Shown piece after piece: positions 20,738-29,056 of a stretch of 64,000 nucleotides of DNA. Each line of letters starts with the position of its first letter. The first letter of the stretch is position 1. The stretch is taken from NCBI GenBank assembly GCA_039045975.1, contig JBCCJA010000011.1, forward strand, positions 1 to 64,000, written 5' to 3'. The DNA is from JBCCJA01 sp039045975. Its GTDB lineage: Bacteria; Planctomycetota; Planctomycetia; Planctomycetales; Planctomycetaceae. The notes beneath the pieces are model-generated. The model was not told the origin of the DNA. It did not search any database and saw only the letters and a program-made list of their open reading frames with translations. A program made the position numbers and the translations under genes.

Positions 20738-21373
20738 GTGTTGATTGCCCGACACGAGATGCCCGTGCTGCCCGAGATCGGGCTACACGTCGCCGCAGTG
20801 GAGCGAGATTTGACGGAACCGATCCTGGCCCGCGTCGCCGCCGGCGAAGCCGCCGCGGTCGAGGAGTGCGTCGCCCGCTACGGCGGGCTCGTGTGGTCGT
20901 TGGCGCGGCGGATGTTGCCGGTTTCCGAAGTCGAAGACGCGGTCCAAGAAGTCTTTATTCACATCTGGCGGCGTGCCGACCGGTACGACCCGCTCGCCGG
21001 ACGCGAGGTCACGTTCGTCGGTACGATCGCGCGGCGGAGGTTGATCGACTTCGCCCGCTCCCGCGGCCGAAGACACGAACCGGTCGCGTGTTCCGGATCG
21101 GTCGAGATCGGGACGGTCGACCCCGATCATCTTGAGCGGGCCGAGGAACTACGCCGACTCCGCGACCGCTGGGCCGAACTGCCGTCCGACGAACGCGACG
21201 TCCTCGGTTCGGCTATTTACGACGGCCGCACGTACTCCGAGATCGCGGAAGACCTCGGCATACCGTTGGGAACCGTGAAGACCCGCGCCCGCCGCGGCCT
21301 CAAGAGGCTCAAAGCGGGATACAACGTTCACAAGACAGACACGGCCCGCTTCGTCGGAAAGGGGGGAGGCTGA
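20738..21373 (+). CDS. ECF-family RNA polymerase sigma factor (SigK-like context)
   Basis: 211 residues. Region 2 is seen in AVEECVARYGGLVWSLARRM, VEDAVQEVFIHIWRRAD and FVGTIARRRLIDFAR. Region 4 is seen in LPSDERDVLGSAIYDGRTYS and EIAEDLGIPLGTVKTRARRG, the -35 binding helix-turn-helix. It directs transcription of a small regulon. The GTG start at 20738 follows GGGGAG; an ATG at 20759 is an alternative. Its TGA overlaps the ATG of the anti-sigma gene (ATGA), which indicates translational coupling, the usual ECF/anti-sigma arrangement. Confidence 0.92.
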   Translation: MLIARHEMPVLPEIGLHVAAVERDLTEPILARVAAGEAAAVEECVARYGGLVWSLARRMLPVSEVEDAVQEVFIHIWRRADRYDPLAGREVTFVGTIARRRLIDFARSRGRRHEPVACSGSVEIGTVDPDHLERAEELRRLRDRWAELPSDERDVLGSAIYDGRTYSEIAEDLGIPLGTVKTRARRGLKRLKAGYNVHKTDTARFVGKGGG

Positions 21374-22146
21374 TGGACCCGGACACCGACACCGACGACA
21401 CCCTCATCGACCGGCTTCTGGAAGGCACCGGGCCCGAGATCACCGACGGCGTGACGCACGTGGAAGCCGACGGAGGCGTCGGGTTCGCCGACGTCATCGC
21501 CGACCTGCAGACGCTGGCCGCGGTGGAAAGCGGCGAGACGATTCCGGAAGCCCTCAGGGCGGACATCGTGGCGGCGGCCCCCGGCTATCTCGGCGGCCCC
21601 CGCGAGACGACGTCGGTCGAAGAACCCGACGACTTACGCCGCGATCGTCGGTACGGCCCGATCGCAATGACCGCGATCGGCTGGGCGACGGCGGCGGCAC
21701 TGCTCGTGGCGATGGTCGTGCGGTCGGGCGATTCGGTCGACCGGGTCGGACCGCCCTCGCTCGTCGATCTGAAGGCCCGACCCGACACGCTGGTACTCGG
21801 CTGGAGCGCCGGGACCGACCCGTCGGGCCGTGACGTGACGGGCGAGGTCGTTTGGAGCGACTCTGAACAGTCGGGCTACATGACGTTCACCGGCCTGTCG
21901 GCGAATGACCCGGCCGACGAGCAGTACCAGCTCTGGATCTTCGATGCCGAGCGGGACGACCGCTATCCGGTCGACGGCGGGGTGTTCGACGTCGGTCAGG
22001 ACGGCACGACGGTCGTGCCGATCCGGGCGAAGCTCGCCGTCACCCGGCCGACGCTGTTCGCCGTCACCGTCGAATCGCCCGGCGGGGTCGTCGTGTCGTC
22101 GCGCGAACGTCTGGCGTTACTCGCGGCTGCCGAGGACAGCGCTTAA
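21373..22146 (+). CDS. RskA-like membrane anti-sigma factor
   Basis: 257 residues: an acidic cytosolic N-terminal part (about 1-90; MDPDTDTDDTLIDRLLEG), which should bind the sigma factor, one transmembrane helix (about 100-118, MTAIGWATAAALLVAMVV) and a periplasmic C-terminal domain of the anti-sigma-K (RskA) type, with GYMTFTGLSANDPADEQYQL and VFAVTVE-like strands near the end. It would hold the preceding ECF sigma factor at the membrane until released by regulated proteolysis. No clear zinc-binding HxxxCxxC motif is present. The start overlaps the sigma stop codon by one base. Confidence 0.87.
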   Translation: MDPDTDTDDTLIDRLLEGTGPEITDGVTHVEADGGVGFADVIADLQTLAAVESGETIPEALRADIVAAAPGYLGGPRETTSVEEPDDLRRDRRYGPIAMTAIGWATAAALLVAMVVRSGDSVDRVGPPSLVDLKARPDTLVLGWSAGTDPSGRDVTGEVVWSDSEQSGYMTFTGLSANDPADEQYQLWIFDAERDDRYPVDGGVFDVGQDGTTVVPIRAKLAVTRPTLFAVTVESPGGVVVSSRERLALLAAAEDSA

Positions 22147-22186
22147 CGCGGCGAGGCGTCCGCCGTCTTCCTCGTCCCGTCGGGAT

Positions 22187-23368
22187 TTATCCGGCTTGAC
22201 GCCGCATGAACTTCGCCGTCGCGACGATGTGCGGTAACGCGACCAGAAAATCGGCACGCGGCAGCGGGTCGGCCGTCCAAGGGCGGCCCGTCGCGTCGAA
22301 GCCCCGGTCGGCCCGATGATCGATCATCGCCGCCGCCATCGACGTCGCGGTCCCCCGCGTGGGTACGACCGATTCCCTCCGCGGGTCGGACTCGAGGGCG
22401 TCGATCAATTCCCAGTCGAGAATGCACGCGCGACGCCCCTCGATCTCCGCGAGTCTCAAAATTTGATCCGCCTGTTCTGTCGGCAGCCGTTCGGCCCCGT
22501 CGGCCCCGAAAACCCGCCCCGACCGCCCGTCGGGCGAGACCGCGACCCCGACCTCCGCCCCGCACGCGAGTACGCGATCCCCGAAATCGTCCGGCGGGTC
22601 GGTGTCGGAATCGGGACCGACCCGCAGGTCGATCGGCAGGCCGCCCGCGAGCCGACGCAGCACGCCGGCGATCGCCTCCGACCCGGCGTGACACAGCACC
22701 CGCGTCGGCCCGACGTGCCGGAAATGACGCCACAGCCCGGCCTGATACGGCACAGACGCGTCGAACGCCCCCGCGCGGCCGCCCCGTCGCGTCGGCCGCG
22801 ACGGCGTTTCGGGCGGGGTGACGATTTCTCGGGCCGCGACGTCGCCCGCGACCGGCAGGCCGCGTCCGTCGGCGAATTCGAGTTCGACGACCGCCTCGTT
22901 CCGGGGGTCGGCCGTCACGAACACCCCGCCGCCCGCGTCGACGTGTCCCAGCCCGAACGACCACGCGACCGCCGGCAGTCGGCCGAAGTCGCTCGTGTCC
23001 CGCCCGGCCATCCGCAGCCCACGGCCGAGCCCTGCCGCGACCGCGTCGGCATAGATCCCGAGCCCGCAGCCGATCGCGACCGGGGCGTCCCGCCCGAAGT
23101 CGTCCCGCCCGGCGAGCCACGCCGCGAACGCGAGGCCGATCCGTTCCGCGTCGGCCGGCGTCAGGTCACGCCCGTATTGGCCCCGCCAGTTCTCCGACGC
23201 GTCTGTCCGACCACCCGTTTCCGAGGTGTCGTGCGGATCGCCGAACGCGCAGTCGCGGCAGCGGCGGTCGCCCGCGGCGAGCCGGGCCTCGTGGACCGCC
23301 CGCGTGACCGGGTCGGCCGAGCCCGGGCATACGTACTGCGGCGGCGGGACGAGCGGCAGCGTCGTCAT
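22187..23368 (-). CDS. phosphohexomutase-like protein with degenerate active site
   Basis: 393 residues. The N-terminus has a CxxC-containing segment (RRCRDCAFGD), then a phosphoglucomutase/phosphomannomutase fold: ENWRGQYGRDLTPADAERIG matches the family start. The expected serine loop (TASHNP) reads VTADPRN near 150-156, and the metal loop (DGDGDR) reads SPDGRSGR near 272-281. Both catalytic loops are thus altered and the phosphoserine is absent, so mutase activity is unlikely; a sugar-phosphate sensor or scaffold role is inferred. It is divergent from holA with a 135-base gap. The fold assignment rests on the pattern of several short motifs. Confidence 0.7.
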   Translation of the reverse strand: MTTLPLVPPPQYVCPGSADPVTRAVHEARLAAGDRRCRDCAFGDPHDTSETGGRTDASENWRGQYGRDLTPADAERIGLAFAAWLAGRDDFGRDAPVAIGCGLGIYADAVAAGLGRGLRMAGRDTSDFGRLPAVAWSFGLGHVDAGGGVFVTADPRNEAVVELEFADGRGLPVAGDVAAREIVTPPETPSRPTRRGGRAGAFDASVPYQAGLWRHFRHVGPTRVLCHAGSEAIAGVLRRLAGGLPIDLRVGPDSDTDPPDDFGDRVLACGAEVGVAVSPDGRSGRVFGADGAERLPTEQADQILRLAEIEGRRACILDWELIDALESDPRRESVVPTRGTATSMAAAMIDHRADRGFDATGRPWTADPLPRADFLVALPHIVATAKFMRRQAG

Positions 23369-23503
23369 GCGATGTCGGGCGTACCGCGTCGGCGGAAGGG
23401 GCTCGGCGAAGGGCCGTTCGCGGCTGGCCGGCGGCGTGACGCCCGGCCCGCGGCTTGTAGGATCGCGGCTCGATCGAGGTCAACGACCCTCCCGACGCCG
23501 CCG

Positions 23504-24508
23504 ATGCACGCGACCGACCTGCTCGACGCCCCGCCCGCCGCGCCGGCTCCGTTCGCCGTCGCGTTCGGGCCGTCGTCGTTCCTCAAACGGGCGGTCCGCG
23601 AGGCCCTCGTCGGTTCGCTCACGGCGGAAGACCCCGACGCCGCGCCGAGCGTTTACGCCGGCGACGACGTCGACGCCGCCCGCGTGCTCGACGAGGTGAG
23701 CACCGTGTCGATGTTCGGCGGCGGCCGCGTCGTCGTCGTCGAGTCGGCCGACAAGTTCGTCACCAATCACCGGCCGACGTTGGAGGCATACGCCGCGAAG
23801 GCGAAGCCCGGCTCGCTGCTGCTGCTCGAGGTCGAGAAGTTTCCGAAGACGACGAAGCTCTACAAAGCCCTCGCGAAGACAGGCTTGCTCGTCGAATGCG
23901 CCGACCTCGCGGGCGAGAAACTCAACGCCTGGCTGCGGAAGCAGGCGACGTCGCGGTTCGAGAAGACGCTGCCCGCCCCCGCCGCGGCGGCGATGATCGA
24001 ACTTGTCGGCGAAGACCTGACGCTGCTCAGTCAGGAACTCGCCAAGCTCGACAGCTACGCCGGCGACCGGGCCGAACTGACCGTCGAAGACGTCGCCGCC
24101 GTCGTCGGCGGCTGGCGGACGCAGACGACGTTCGAACTCCTCGCCGCCGTCCGGCAGGGCGACCTCGACCGGGCGATCGCTCAGCTCGGAAAACTGCTCG
24201 ACACCGGCGAGTCGCCCCACCGCATCCTCGGCGGCGTAACGTTCACGGTCCGCCGGCTCGCGAAGGCGGTCGACCTGACGGCCAACCGCCCCCTCGGCGC
24301 GGCCCTCAAATCGGCCGGCGTCTTCCCGAAGGAGCAGGCCGAAAGCGAACGCTACCTCCGCCGCATCGGCCGCGCCCGCGCCGAAAAACTCCGGCACACG
24401 CTGCTGGACGCCGACCTCGCGTTGAAAGGGCAGGGCGGGAAGTTGGACGAGCGGGTGGTCGTCGAGCGCTTGTTAGTCGAATTAGGGCAATCGGCAGGCG
24501 CCTCATAA
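23504..24508 (+). CDS. holA: DNA polymerase III, delta subunit
   Basis: 334 residues. The delta subunit of the clamp loader opens the beta clamp. The opening AVAFGPSSFLKRAVREAL is the degenerate ATPase start. SVSMFGGGRVVVVESADKFV follows (the STVSMFGGGR-type clamp-interaction region), then the helical domain (LNAWLRKQA) and the C-terminal collar (SPHRILGGVTFTVRRLAKA). Length matches the family (about 330-340). The ATG at 23504 is the first compatible with the family; the long open frame upstream is only the antisense of the phosphohexomutase gene. Confidence 0.9.
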   Translation: MHATDLLDAPPAAPAPFAVAFGPSSFLKRAVREALVGSLTAEDPDAAPSVYAGDDVDAARVLDEVSTVSMFGGGRVVVVESADKFVTNHRPTLEAYAAKAKPGSLLLLEVEKFPKTTKLYKALAKTGLLVECADLAGEKLNAWLRKQATSRFEKTLPAPAAAAMIELVGEDLTLLSQELAKLDSYAGDRAELTVEDVAAVVGGWRTQTTFELLAAVRQGDLDRAIAQLGKLLDTGESPHRILGGVTFTVRRLAKAVDLTANRPLGAALKSAGVFPKEQAESERYLRRIGRARAEKLRHTLLDADLALKGQGGKLDERVVVERLLVELGQSAGAS

Positions 24509-24641
24509 ACCGAAACGGCTTCGACCGCGGAAAATTAAAATGTCAAGAAGGCGTTTTCGAACGTTCCGAGCCGGATCGACGCGGATGGGACTTCGGCCGT
24601 TCCGTCCGCGTCTTCACGGCCTTCGCTTTCATCTCTAGGTG

Positions 24642-25280
24642 TTAAGACATCATCATCCCGATCGCTTTGCGCGGTCCGATTTTGCCTTCGACGATTTGGG
24701 CGATCGCGTCGGCGGGCGCCTCCGGGTCCGAGGCGAGTTCGCAAGTTGCCTCGACAAGTCCTCCGATCCCGACGATACGCCAACGGAGTATGTCTTCGTT
24801 TTGGAATTCGAGCGGATCGTTAGGCGGGATCGAGGCAGAGTCTCTGGACTTAATGATAGTCCTTTTCAAGTCGGATCCGCTGGCCGTAATGAGTTTTCCT
24901 TCTCGGAAAACGTAATACTGCCAGACGAACGACAGCGACGCTCTGAGCGGATCGGTCTGCCGACACGAGATGCCCGCGTCGGAATAAGTATAAAACTTCG
25001 AAGGCAGCGTTCCGTCCGGCGGAAACTTGACGTTATTTCCGCCCGGTCGTTCTTGACGCGACGAGGGAGTTCCGCCCCGGTGATCCACCGTAAGCGTTGT
25101 GAGGAATCCTGGCCTTTTCCCGGTCACGAAGTCGGCGGTGACAAGCACGCCGCCCGTGTCGCCTTGCTTTCCTACGGCCGCTTTGGTGACCGTTTCGACC
25201 GTCGCCGGTTCTTGCAAGTCGTCTACGTCAATTTTAAGCGAGTAGTAAAATCCCGTGATGTCAAGTGTGGCTTCGGTCAT
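24642..25280 (-). CDS. hypothetical protein, AT-rich orphan
   Basis: 212 residues, no signal peptide or membrane segment, mixed alpha/beta. It has a run of polar beta-like segments (LDITGFYYSLKIDVDDL at the start) and a C-terminal helix ending in GPRKAIGMMMS. I recognise no domain. GC is low for the window (27 of 60 at 24841-24900) and codon use is less biased than in neighbours. Together with the quiet intergenic DNA on both sides, this suggests horizontal acquisition or a young gene. It stands alone between holA and DUF1643. Confidence 0.6.
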   Translation of the reverse strand: MTEATLDITGFYYSLKIDVDDLQEPATVETVTKAAVGKQGDTGGVLVTADFVTGKRPGFLTTLTVDHRGGTPSSRQERPGGNNVKFPPDGTLPSKFYTYSDAGISCRQTDPLRASLSFVWQYYVFREGKLITASGSDLKRTIIKSRDSASIPPNDPLEFQNEDILRWRIVGIGGLVEATCELASDPEAPADAIAQIVEGKIGPRKAIGMMMS

Positions 25281-25578
25281 CGGGTTGGTTTCCCTAACGA
25301 GTTGAATAGTTCACGAGCGTCTTTTTGTTATTCCGTCCAATGTGAACGCGTTGTTTGCTGACGGTGAATATCTTTTGCGGTGACAGTCCGTGACATCTGT
25401 GTTCGCGCTCGTGCCGCCACGCCGATATTTGAAAGCGTCGTCGAGTCGAAGTGTGCGGCGTTCGCCGGGGTTCCTCACTCCCCCGGCGATCGGGCTTGAA
25501 CACGAGCGCCGGCTCGCGTGACATCGAAAGTGATTCATCGGAGGATCCTGAGGACGACCCGCGATTACTTGGAGCCCC

Positions 25579-26097
25579 ATGACCGAAGCCCCCGCCTACC
25601 TCGAAACCGGCGCCGGCTTCTCCGACTGCCGCGTCTATCGCTACACGCTGTGGCGGATCTGGGACCCCGGCCTGCCGCGGCTGGCGTTCATCGGTTTGAA
25701 CCCGTCGACGGCGACCGAGACGGTCGACGACCCGACGATGCGGCGTTGCCGCGGGTTCGCCGCCCGCGAGGGTTACGGCGGCTTCGACATGCTGAACATC
25801 TTCGGCTATCGCGCGACCGACCCGGCCGAGATGAAGCGGCAGGACGAGCCGGTCGGGCCGGGGAACGACGCCGCGATCCGCGACGTGTCGCGTCGTACCG
25901 GTGTCGTCGTCGCCTGCTGGGGCACGCACGGCGGGCACCTCGGGCGGGACTCCGACGTCTGTGCGATCCTCGCCGACGAGGGCGTGTCTGTATTGTGTCT
26001 CGGCACGACGAAGCAGGGCTTCCCGCGGCATCCGCTGTACGTGAAGGGCGACCAGCCGATGGTCGAGTTCCCGGTCGATCTGGGCTCACGTCACTAG
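25579..26097 (+). CDS. DUF1643-family protein
   Basis: 172 residues. The family signature is clear: RLAFIGLNPSTATETVDDP, then TMRRCRGFAAREGYGGF and NIFGYRATDP. The C-terminal half has a Rossmann-like pattern (VVVACWGTHG, VLCLGTTKQGFPRHPLY). Biochemical role is unknown; homologues are cytosolic. GGAG lies four bases before the ATG. Its stop codon TAG (26095-26097) lies inside a palindromic repeat core that occurs elsewhere in this window, so the last residues (SRH) may come from the element. Confidence 0.88.
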   Translation: MTEAPAYLETGAGFSDCRVYRYTLWRIWDPGLPRLAFIGLNPSTATETVDDPTMRRCRGFAAREGYGGFDMLNIFGYRATDPAEMKRQDEPVGPGNDAAIRDVSRRTGVVVACWGTHGGHLGRDSDVCAILADEGVSVLCLGTTKQGFPRHPLYVKGDQPMVEFPVDLGSRH

Positions 26098-26165
26098 CCC
26101 GCGGCGCGAGCCGTGGGTGAGGTGAGGCTGACGAACTCATTGACCCACGGCTCCTGCCGCGGCCT
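26090..26165. repeat. stop-codon palindromic element, copy A
   Basis: Arms at 26096-26118 and 26143-26165 are 23 bases each with three mismatches, around a 24-base loop. The left 27 bases (26090-26116) are identical to 30225-30251 in copy B. The DUF1643 stop codon is part of this core. On the plus strand it forms a long hairpin immediately at the end of the gene. Confidence 0.85.
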
Positions 26166-26194
26166 ACGTACTGTCGGAAAAGTATCCGCGATCT

Positions 26195-26279
26195 GTAGGG
26201 CAGGCCCCCGCCTGCCGCATTTCGGGCGTAAGTGATGTCCGAGATCACCAGCAATTCGGCAGGCGGGGGCCTGCCCTAC
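26195..26279. repeat. nested palindrome: 23-bp perfect inverted repeat whose arms are themselves hairpins
   Basis: The arm at 26195-26217 pairs perfectly with 26257-26279 over 23 bases, around a 39-base loop. Each arm also contains GGCAGGC and GCCTGCC around a four-base C (or G) run, so either one large stem or two small hairpins can form. It ends 42 bases before the rdgB ATG. Repeats of this GGCAGGCCCCCGCCTGCC type are dispersed in some planctomycete genomes (my recollection, not checked). Confidence 0.9.
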
Positions 26280-26321
26280 GACTTGTTCGACACGGCCTCG
26301 TGTCGATTTCGAGACCTTGCC

Positions 26322-26924
26322 ATGCCGACGCTCGTGCTCGCTTCTCGCAACGCCGGTAAGCTCCGGGAGCTGACGGAACTGCTCGCGCCCCTCGGCGTCG
26401 GGGCGAAGTTGATCTCCGACTTCCCCGACGTGCCGGAGACGGTCGAGGACGGCGAGACGTTCGCCGCCAACGCGGCCAAGAAAGCGGTTGAGGCGGCGGT
26501 CGCGACCCGGTCGTTCGCGCTCGGTGAAGACAGCGGCCTCGCGGTCGACGCGCTCGACGGCCGGCCGGGCGTTTACTCGGCTCGCTATGCCGGCACGCAC
26601 GGCGACGACGCGGCGAACAACGCGAAGCTGCTTGAAGAACTCGACGGCGTGCCCGACGCGAAACGGACCGCCGCCTATCACACGCACATCGCGGTGGCGG
26701 ACCCGGGCGGCGACGTCGTCCTCACCGCCGCGGGGACTTGCCGGGGGCGGATCGTGACAGTGTCCCGCGGCGAAGGCGGGTTCGGCTACGACCCGCTGTT
26801 CCTCGTACCGGAGTACCACCGCACGTTCGGCGAGCTCGCGCCGGCGGTGAAGCGGGCGATCAGCCACCGGGCCCGGGCGATGCGTCGGCTCGCGATCGGG
26901 CTTCCGTGTCTGTTCGACGCGTGA
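26322..26924 (+). CDS. rdgB: XTP/dITP diphosphatase (RdgB/HAM1 family)
   Basis: 200 residues. This housecleaning enzyme hydrolyses XTP, ITP and dITP to monophosphates plus PPi, keeping deaminated purines out of nucleic acids. Signature segments: MPTLVLASRNAGKLREL (start), EDSGLAVDALDGRPGVYSAR (metal and substrate loop), YDPLFLVPEYHRTFGEL and KRAISHRARAMRRL (base specificity). The ATG at 26322 opens exactly at the conserved block. A longer open frame from 26232 would translate the nested palindrome and is rejected. Confidence 0.95.
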   Translation: MPTLVLASRNAGKLRELTELLAPLGVGAKLISDFPDVPETVEDGETFAANAAKKAVEAAVATRSFALGEDSGLAVDALDGRPGVYSARYAGTHGDDAANNAKLLEELDGVPDAKRTAAYHTHIAVADPGGDVVLTAAGTCRGRIVTVSRGEGGFGYDPLFLVPEYHRTFGELAPAVKRAISHRARAMRRLAIGLPCLFDA

Positions 26925-27105
26925 CTGCGCGGGGCACGCCACGGCGAGTGGTCACCGCGCGTGCAAACATTGATGCGATCGCGCCGTCGGCAACTTCCCT
27001 GCGAATGTCGAATTCGTCGTTCCGGCGACCCGGCACGACCGCTAGACTCGCCCCGGCAGGTCTGCAAGCCGTTCGGCGGTACGGACGACCCGGGAGCGAA
27101 CACAC

Positions 27106-28083
27106 ATGACGTGGAATCTGGACGGCCTGACGGTCCGCGGTGAGATCGATAACTCCCGCCCCCACAGCGTCACCGGCTGGCTGAAGTTGGCCGGCGAGCC
27201 GATTCCACTGACGCTGACTCTCACCGGCGACTGCGGGCGGGAACTCCGCGGCAAGCGGTTCCGATTCGAGTCGCCGCGGGCCCTCAGCGGCCGGCCCGCG
27301 ATCGCCAGCCTCTCCGACGACGAAGTCGCGTGGCAGCAGGTCGGCCCGACGGGCTCGATCAACCTGGAGCGGAACGGCGACGGCGCCCCGCTGCGGCTCG
27401 AGATCGAGTGGTTCGGCCAGAACGGCCGCGTCGTGATGCGGATGACGAAGCCGGTCATCGAGTTCGTGACCGAGGAGGTGTCCGATCTTGAGACGCCGCC
27501 CGGTCGAGACGCAGGCCGGCCCCGTCCCGACGAGCCGACCGACCTCGACGGCCCGCACACCGACCCGACGGCCTGGGAAGGCCAATCGTCCGAGGACGCC
27601 GACGACGACCCTTACGAACTGTTCCCGGCCGAACTGCACCGCATGTTCGACGCCGACGCGAAGCACGTCGATGCCGCCGCGGTCGGCGACGAAGAGTGCG
27701 GCCGGACGATCCACGAGATCGAACTGATGGAGGAGGCGATCGAGAACGGCGAGGGCGTGCCGGTCTGCGACGTGCTCGATCCGCCCCTCCGCCTGCCGAA
27801 GCCGGAGCAGGCGACCGACGGCGAGATCGACGTCGCCCTGAAGGCCCTCCTCGCACGGCTCGCCAAGCACGGGATCGCTTTCGAGATCTGCGAACACTTC
27901 ACGGTCCGCGAGGCCTATGCGTTGCTCGTCGAAGAGATCTGCCCGCACGAGCTGACGCACCCGTCGCTCGACGCGAAGCGATGGGTGCAGCAGTTCTCGA
28001 CGTCCGATTTCTGTGACAAATGCGACGCCGAGTTGGACGCCGAACTCGACCAGATCGACGACGAGGCCGAAGGCGACATTTAG
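27106..28083 (+). CDS. conserved-looking hypothetical protein with acidic C-terminus
   Basis: 325 residues, no signal peptide. The N-terminal ~125 residues are a beta-rich domain (WNLDGLTVRGEIDNS start). An acidic proline-containing linker follows (about 130-170). The C-terminal helical domain has scattered Cys and His (VCDVLDPPLRLPKP, EICEHFTVREAY, EICPHELTHPSL) and a CDKC pair before a run of Asp/Glu. The Cys/His pattern could bind zinc, but no known family is recognised. It is followed by fabI after 154 bases. Confidence 0.75.
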   Translation: MTWNLDGLTVRGEIDNSRPHSVTGWLKLAGEPIPLTLTLTGDCGRELRGKRFRFESPRALSGRPAIASLSDDEVAWQQVGPTGSINLERNGDGAPLRLEIEWFGQNGRVVMRMTKPVIEFVTEEVSDLETPPGRDAGRPRPDEPTDLDGPHTDPTAWEGQSSEDADDDPYELFPAELHRMFDADAKHVDAAAVGDEECGRTIHEIELMEEAIENGEGVPVCDVLDPPLRLPKPEQATDGEIDVALKALLARLAKHGIAFEICEHFTVREAYALLVEEICPHELTHPSLDAKRWVQQFSTSDFCDKCDAELDAELDQIDDEAEGDI

Positions 28084-28237
28084 CCCGACGCCTCCGCCCG
28101 CCCGCCGGCGGCCCTCATCCGACCCGGCGTTCTTTCGGGCCCGCTCGGCCCGTCGGAACCCGCTCTCGCCTGATTTGTCGCGGATGGCGGGCCGCGGCTA
28201 CGCTCGCCGCGACGTTTCTCCGACGAAAGCGATTCCG

Positions 28238-29047
28238 ATGGCGGACATGCAGGGCAAACGCGGACTGGTCTTCGGCATCGCGAACGACCGCTCGATCGCG
28301 GCGGCGATCGCCAAGTGCTGCCACGACGGAGGCGCGAAGATGGGCTTCACGCACCTGCCCGAGACCGATCCCGCCCGTCCGAAGGCGGCCAAGCGGCTCG
28401 GCAAGGTCGTCGACGGCTGGGACCCGGCCTTCAAGCTGCCCTGCGACGTCCGCTTCGACGACCAGATCGACGCCGTCTTCGCCGAGGCCGAGAAGACGCT
28501 CGGCGGGCTCGACTTCGTCGTCCACTCGCTCGCGTTCGCGGACCTCGCCGACCTCCAGGTCCCGACGTACGAGGCCAGCCGCGAGGGCTTCAAGATGGCG
28601 ATGGAGATCAGCGCCTATTCGCTCGGCGCCCTCGCCAAACGGGCGAAACCCTTAATGACCGACGGCGGCTCGATCGTGGCGATGTCTTACATCGGCGGCG
28701 AGGCGGTCGTGCCCGGCTACAACATGATGGGCCTCTGCAAGAGCGCCCTCGAGACGAGCGTGAAATATCTCGCCCACGAGCTCGGCCCGCACGGCATCCG
28801 CGTCAACGCGATCTCGGCCGGCCCGCTGCGGACGCTCGCGGCGAGCGCCGTCGGCGAGTTCTCGAAGATGAACCAGCTCTATGAGACCTTCAGCCCGCTG
28901 AAGCGGAACATCACCGCCGAAGAAGTCGGCGAGGCCGGGGCGTTCTTACTGAGCGACGTTTCGAGCGGCATCACCGGCGAAAATCTGCACGTCGACGCGG
29001 GCTATCACGTGATGGGAGCGCCGCCGGAAGAGGCGCAGGAAGTTTGA
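28238..29047 (+). CDS. fabI: enoyl-[acyl-carrier-protein] reductase (NADH)
   Basis: 269 residues, short-chain dehydrogenase fold. It catalyses the last reduction of the type II fatty-acid elongation cycle. The FabI-type nucleotide motif is GIANDRSIAAAIAK. The catalytic set is SYIGGEAVVPGYNMMGLCKS, where the two Tyr are 10 apart and the Lys is 7 after the second, exactly the FabI Tyr-Tyr-Lys spacing. AGPLRTLAA and the C-terminal LHVDAGYHVMG are also typical. The ATG at 28238 begins the domain. A low-GC orphan gene starts nine bases after its stop. Confidence 0.96.
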   Translation: MADMQGKRGLVFGIANDRSIAAAIAKCCHDGGAKMGFTHLPETDPARPKAAKRLGKVVDGWDPAFKLPCDVRFDDQIDAVFAEAEKTLGGLDFVVHSLAFADLADLQVPTYEASREGFKMAMEISAYSLGALAKRAKPLMTDGGSIVAMSYIGGEAVVPGYNMMGLCKSALETSVKYLAHELGPHGIRVNAISAGPLRTLAASAVGEFSKMNQLYETFSPLKRNITAEEVGEAGAFLLSDVSSGITGENLHVDAGYHVMGAPPEEAQEV

Positions 29048-29056
29048 CACGGAATA

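Noticed and set aside
22316..23503. N-terminal extension of holA
   Set aside because: The frame is open, but it is antisense to the phosphohexomutase-like gene, and the holA family starts at 23504.
26232..26321. Upstream in-frame start for rdgB
   Set aside because: It would translate one arm of a nested palindrome. RdgB homology begins exactly at the ATG at 26322.
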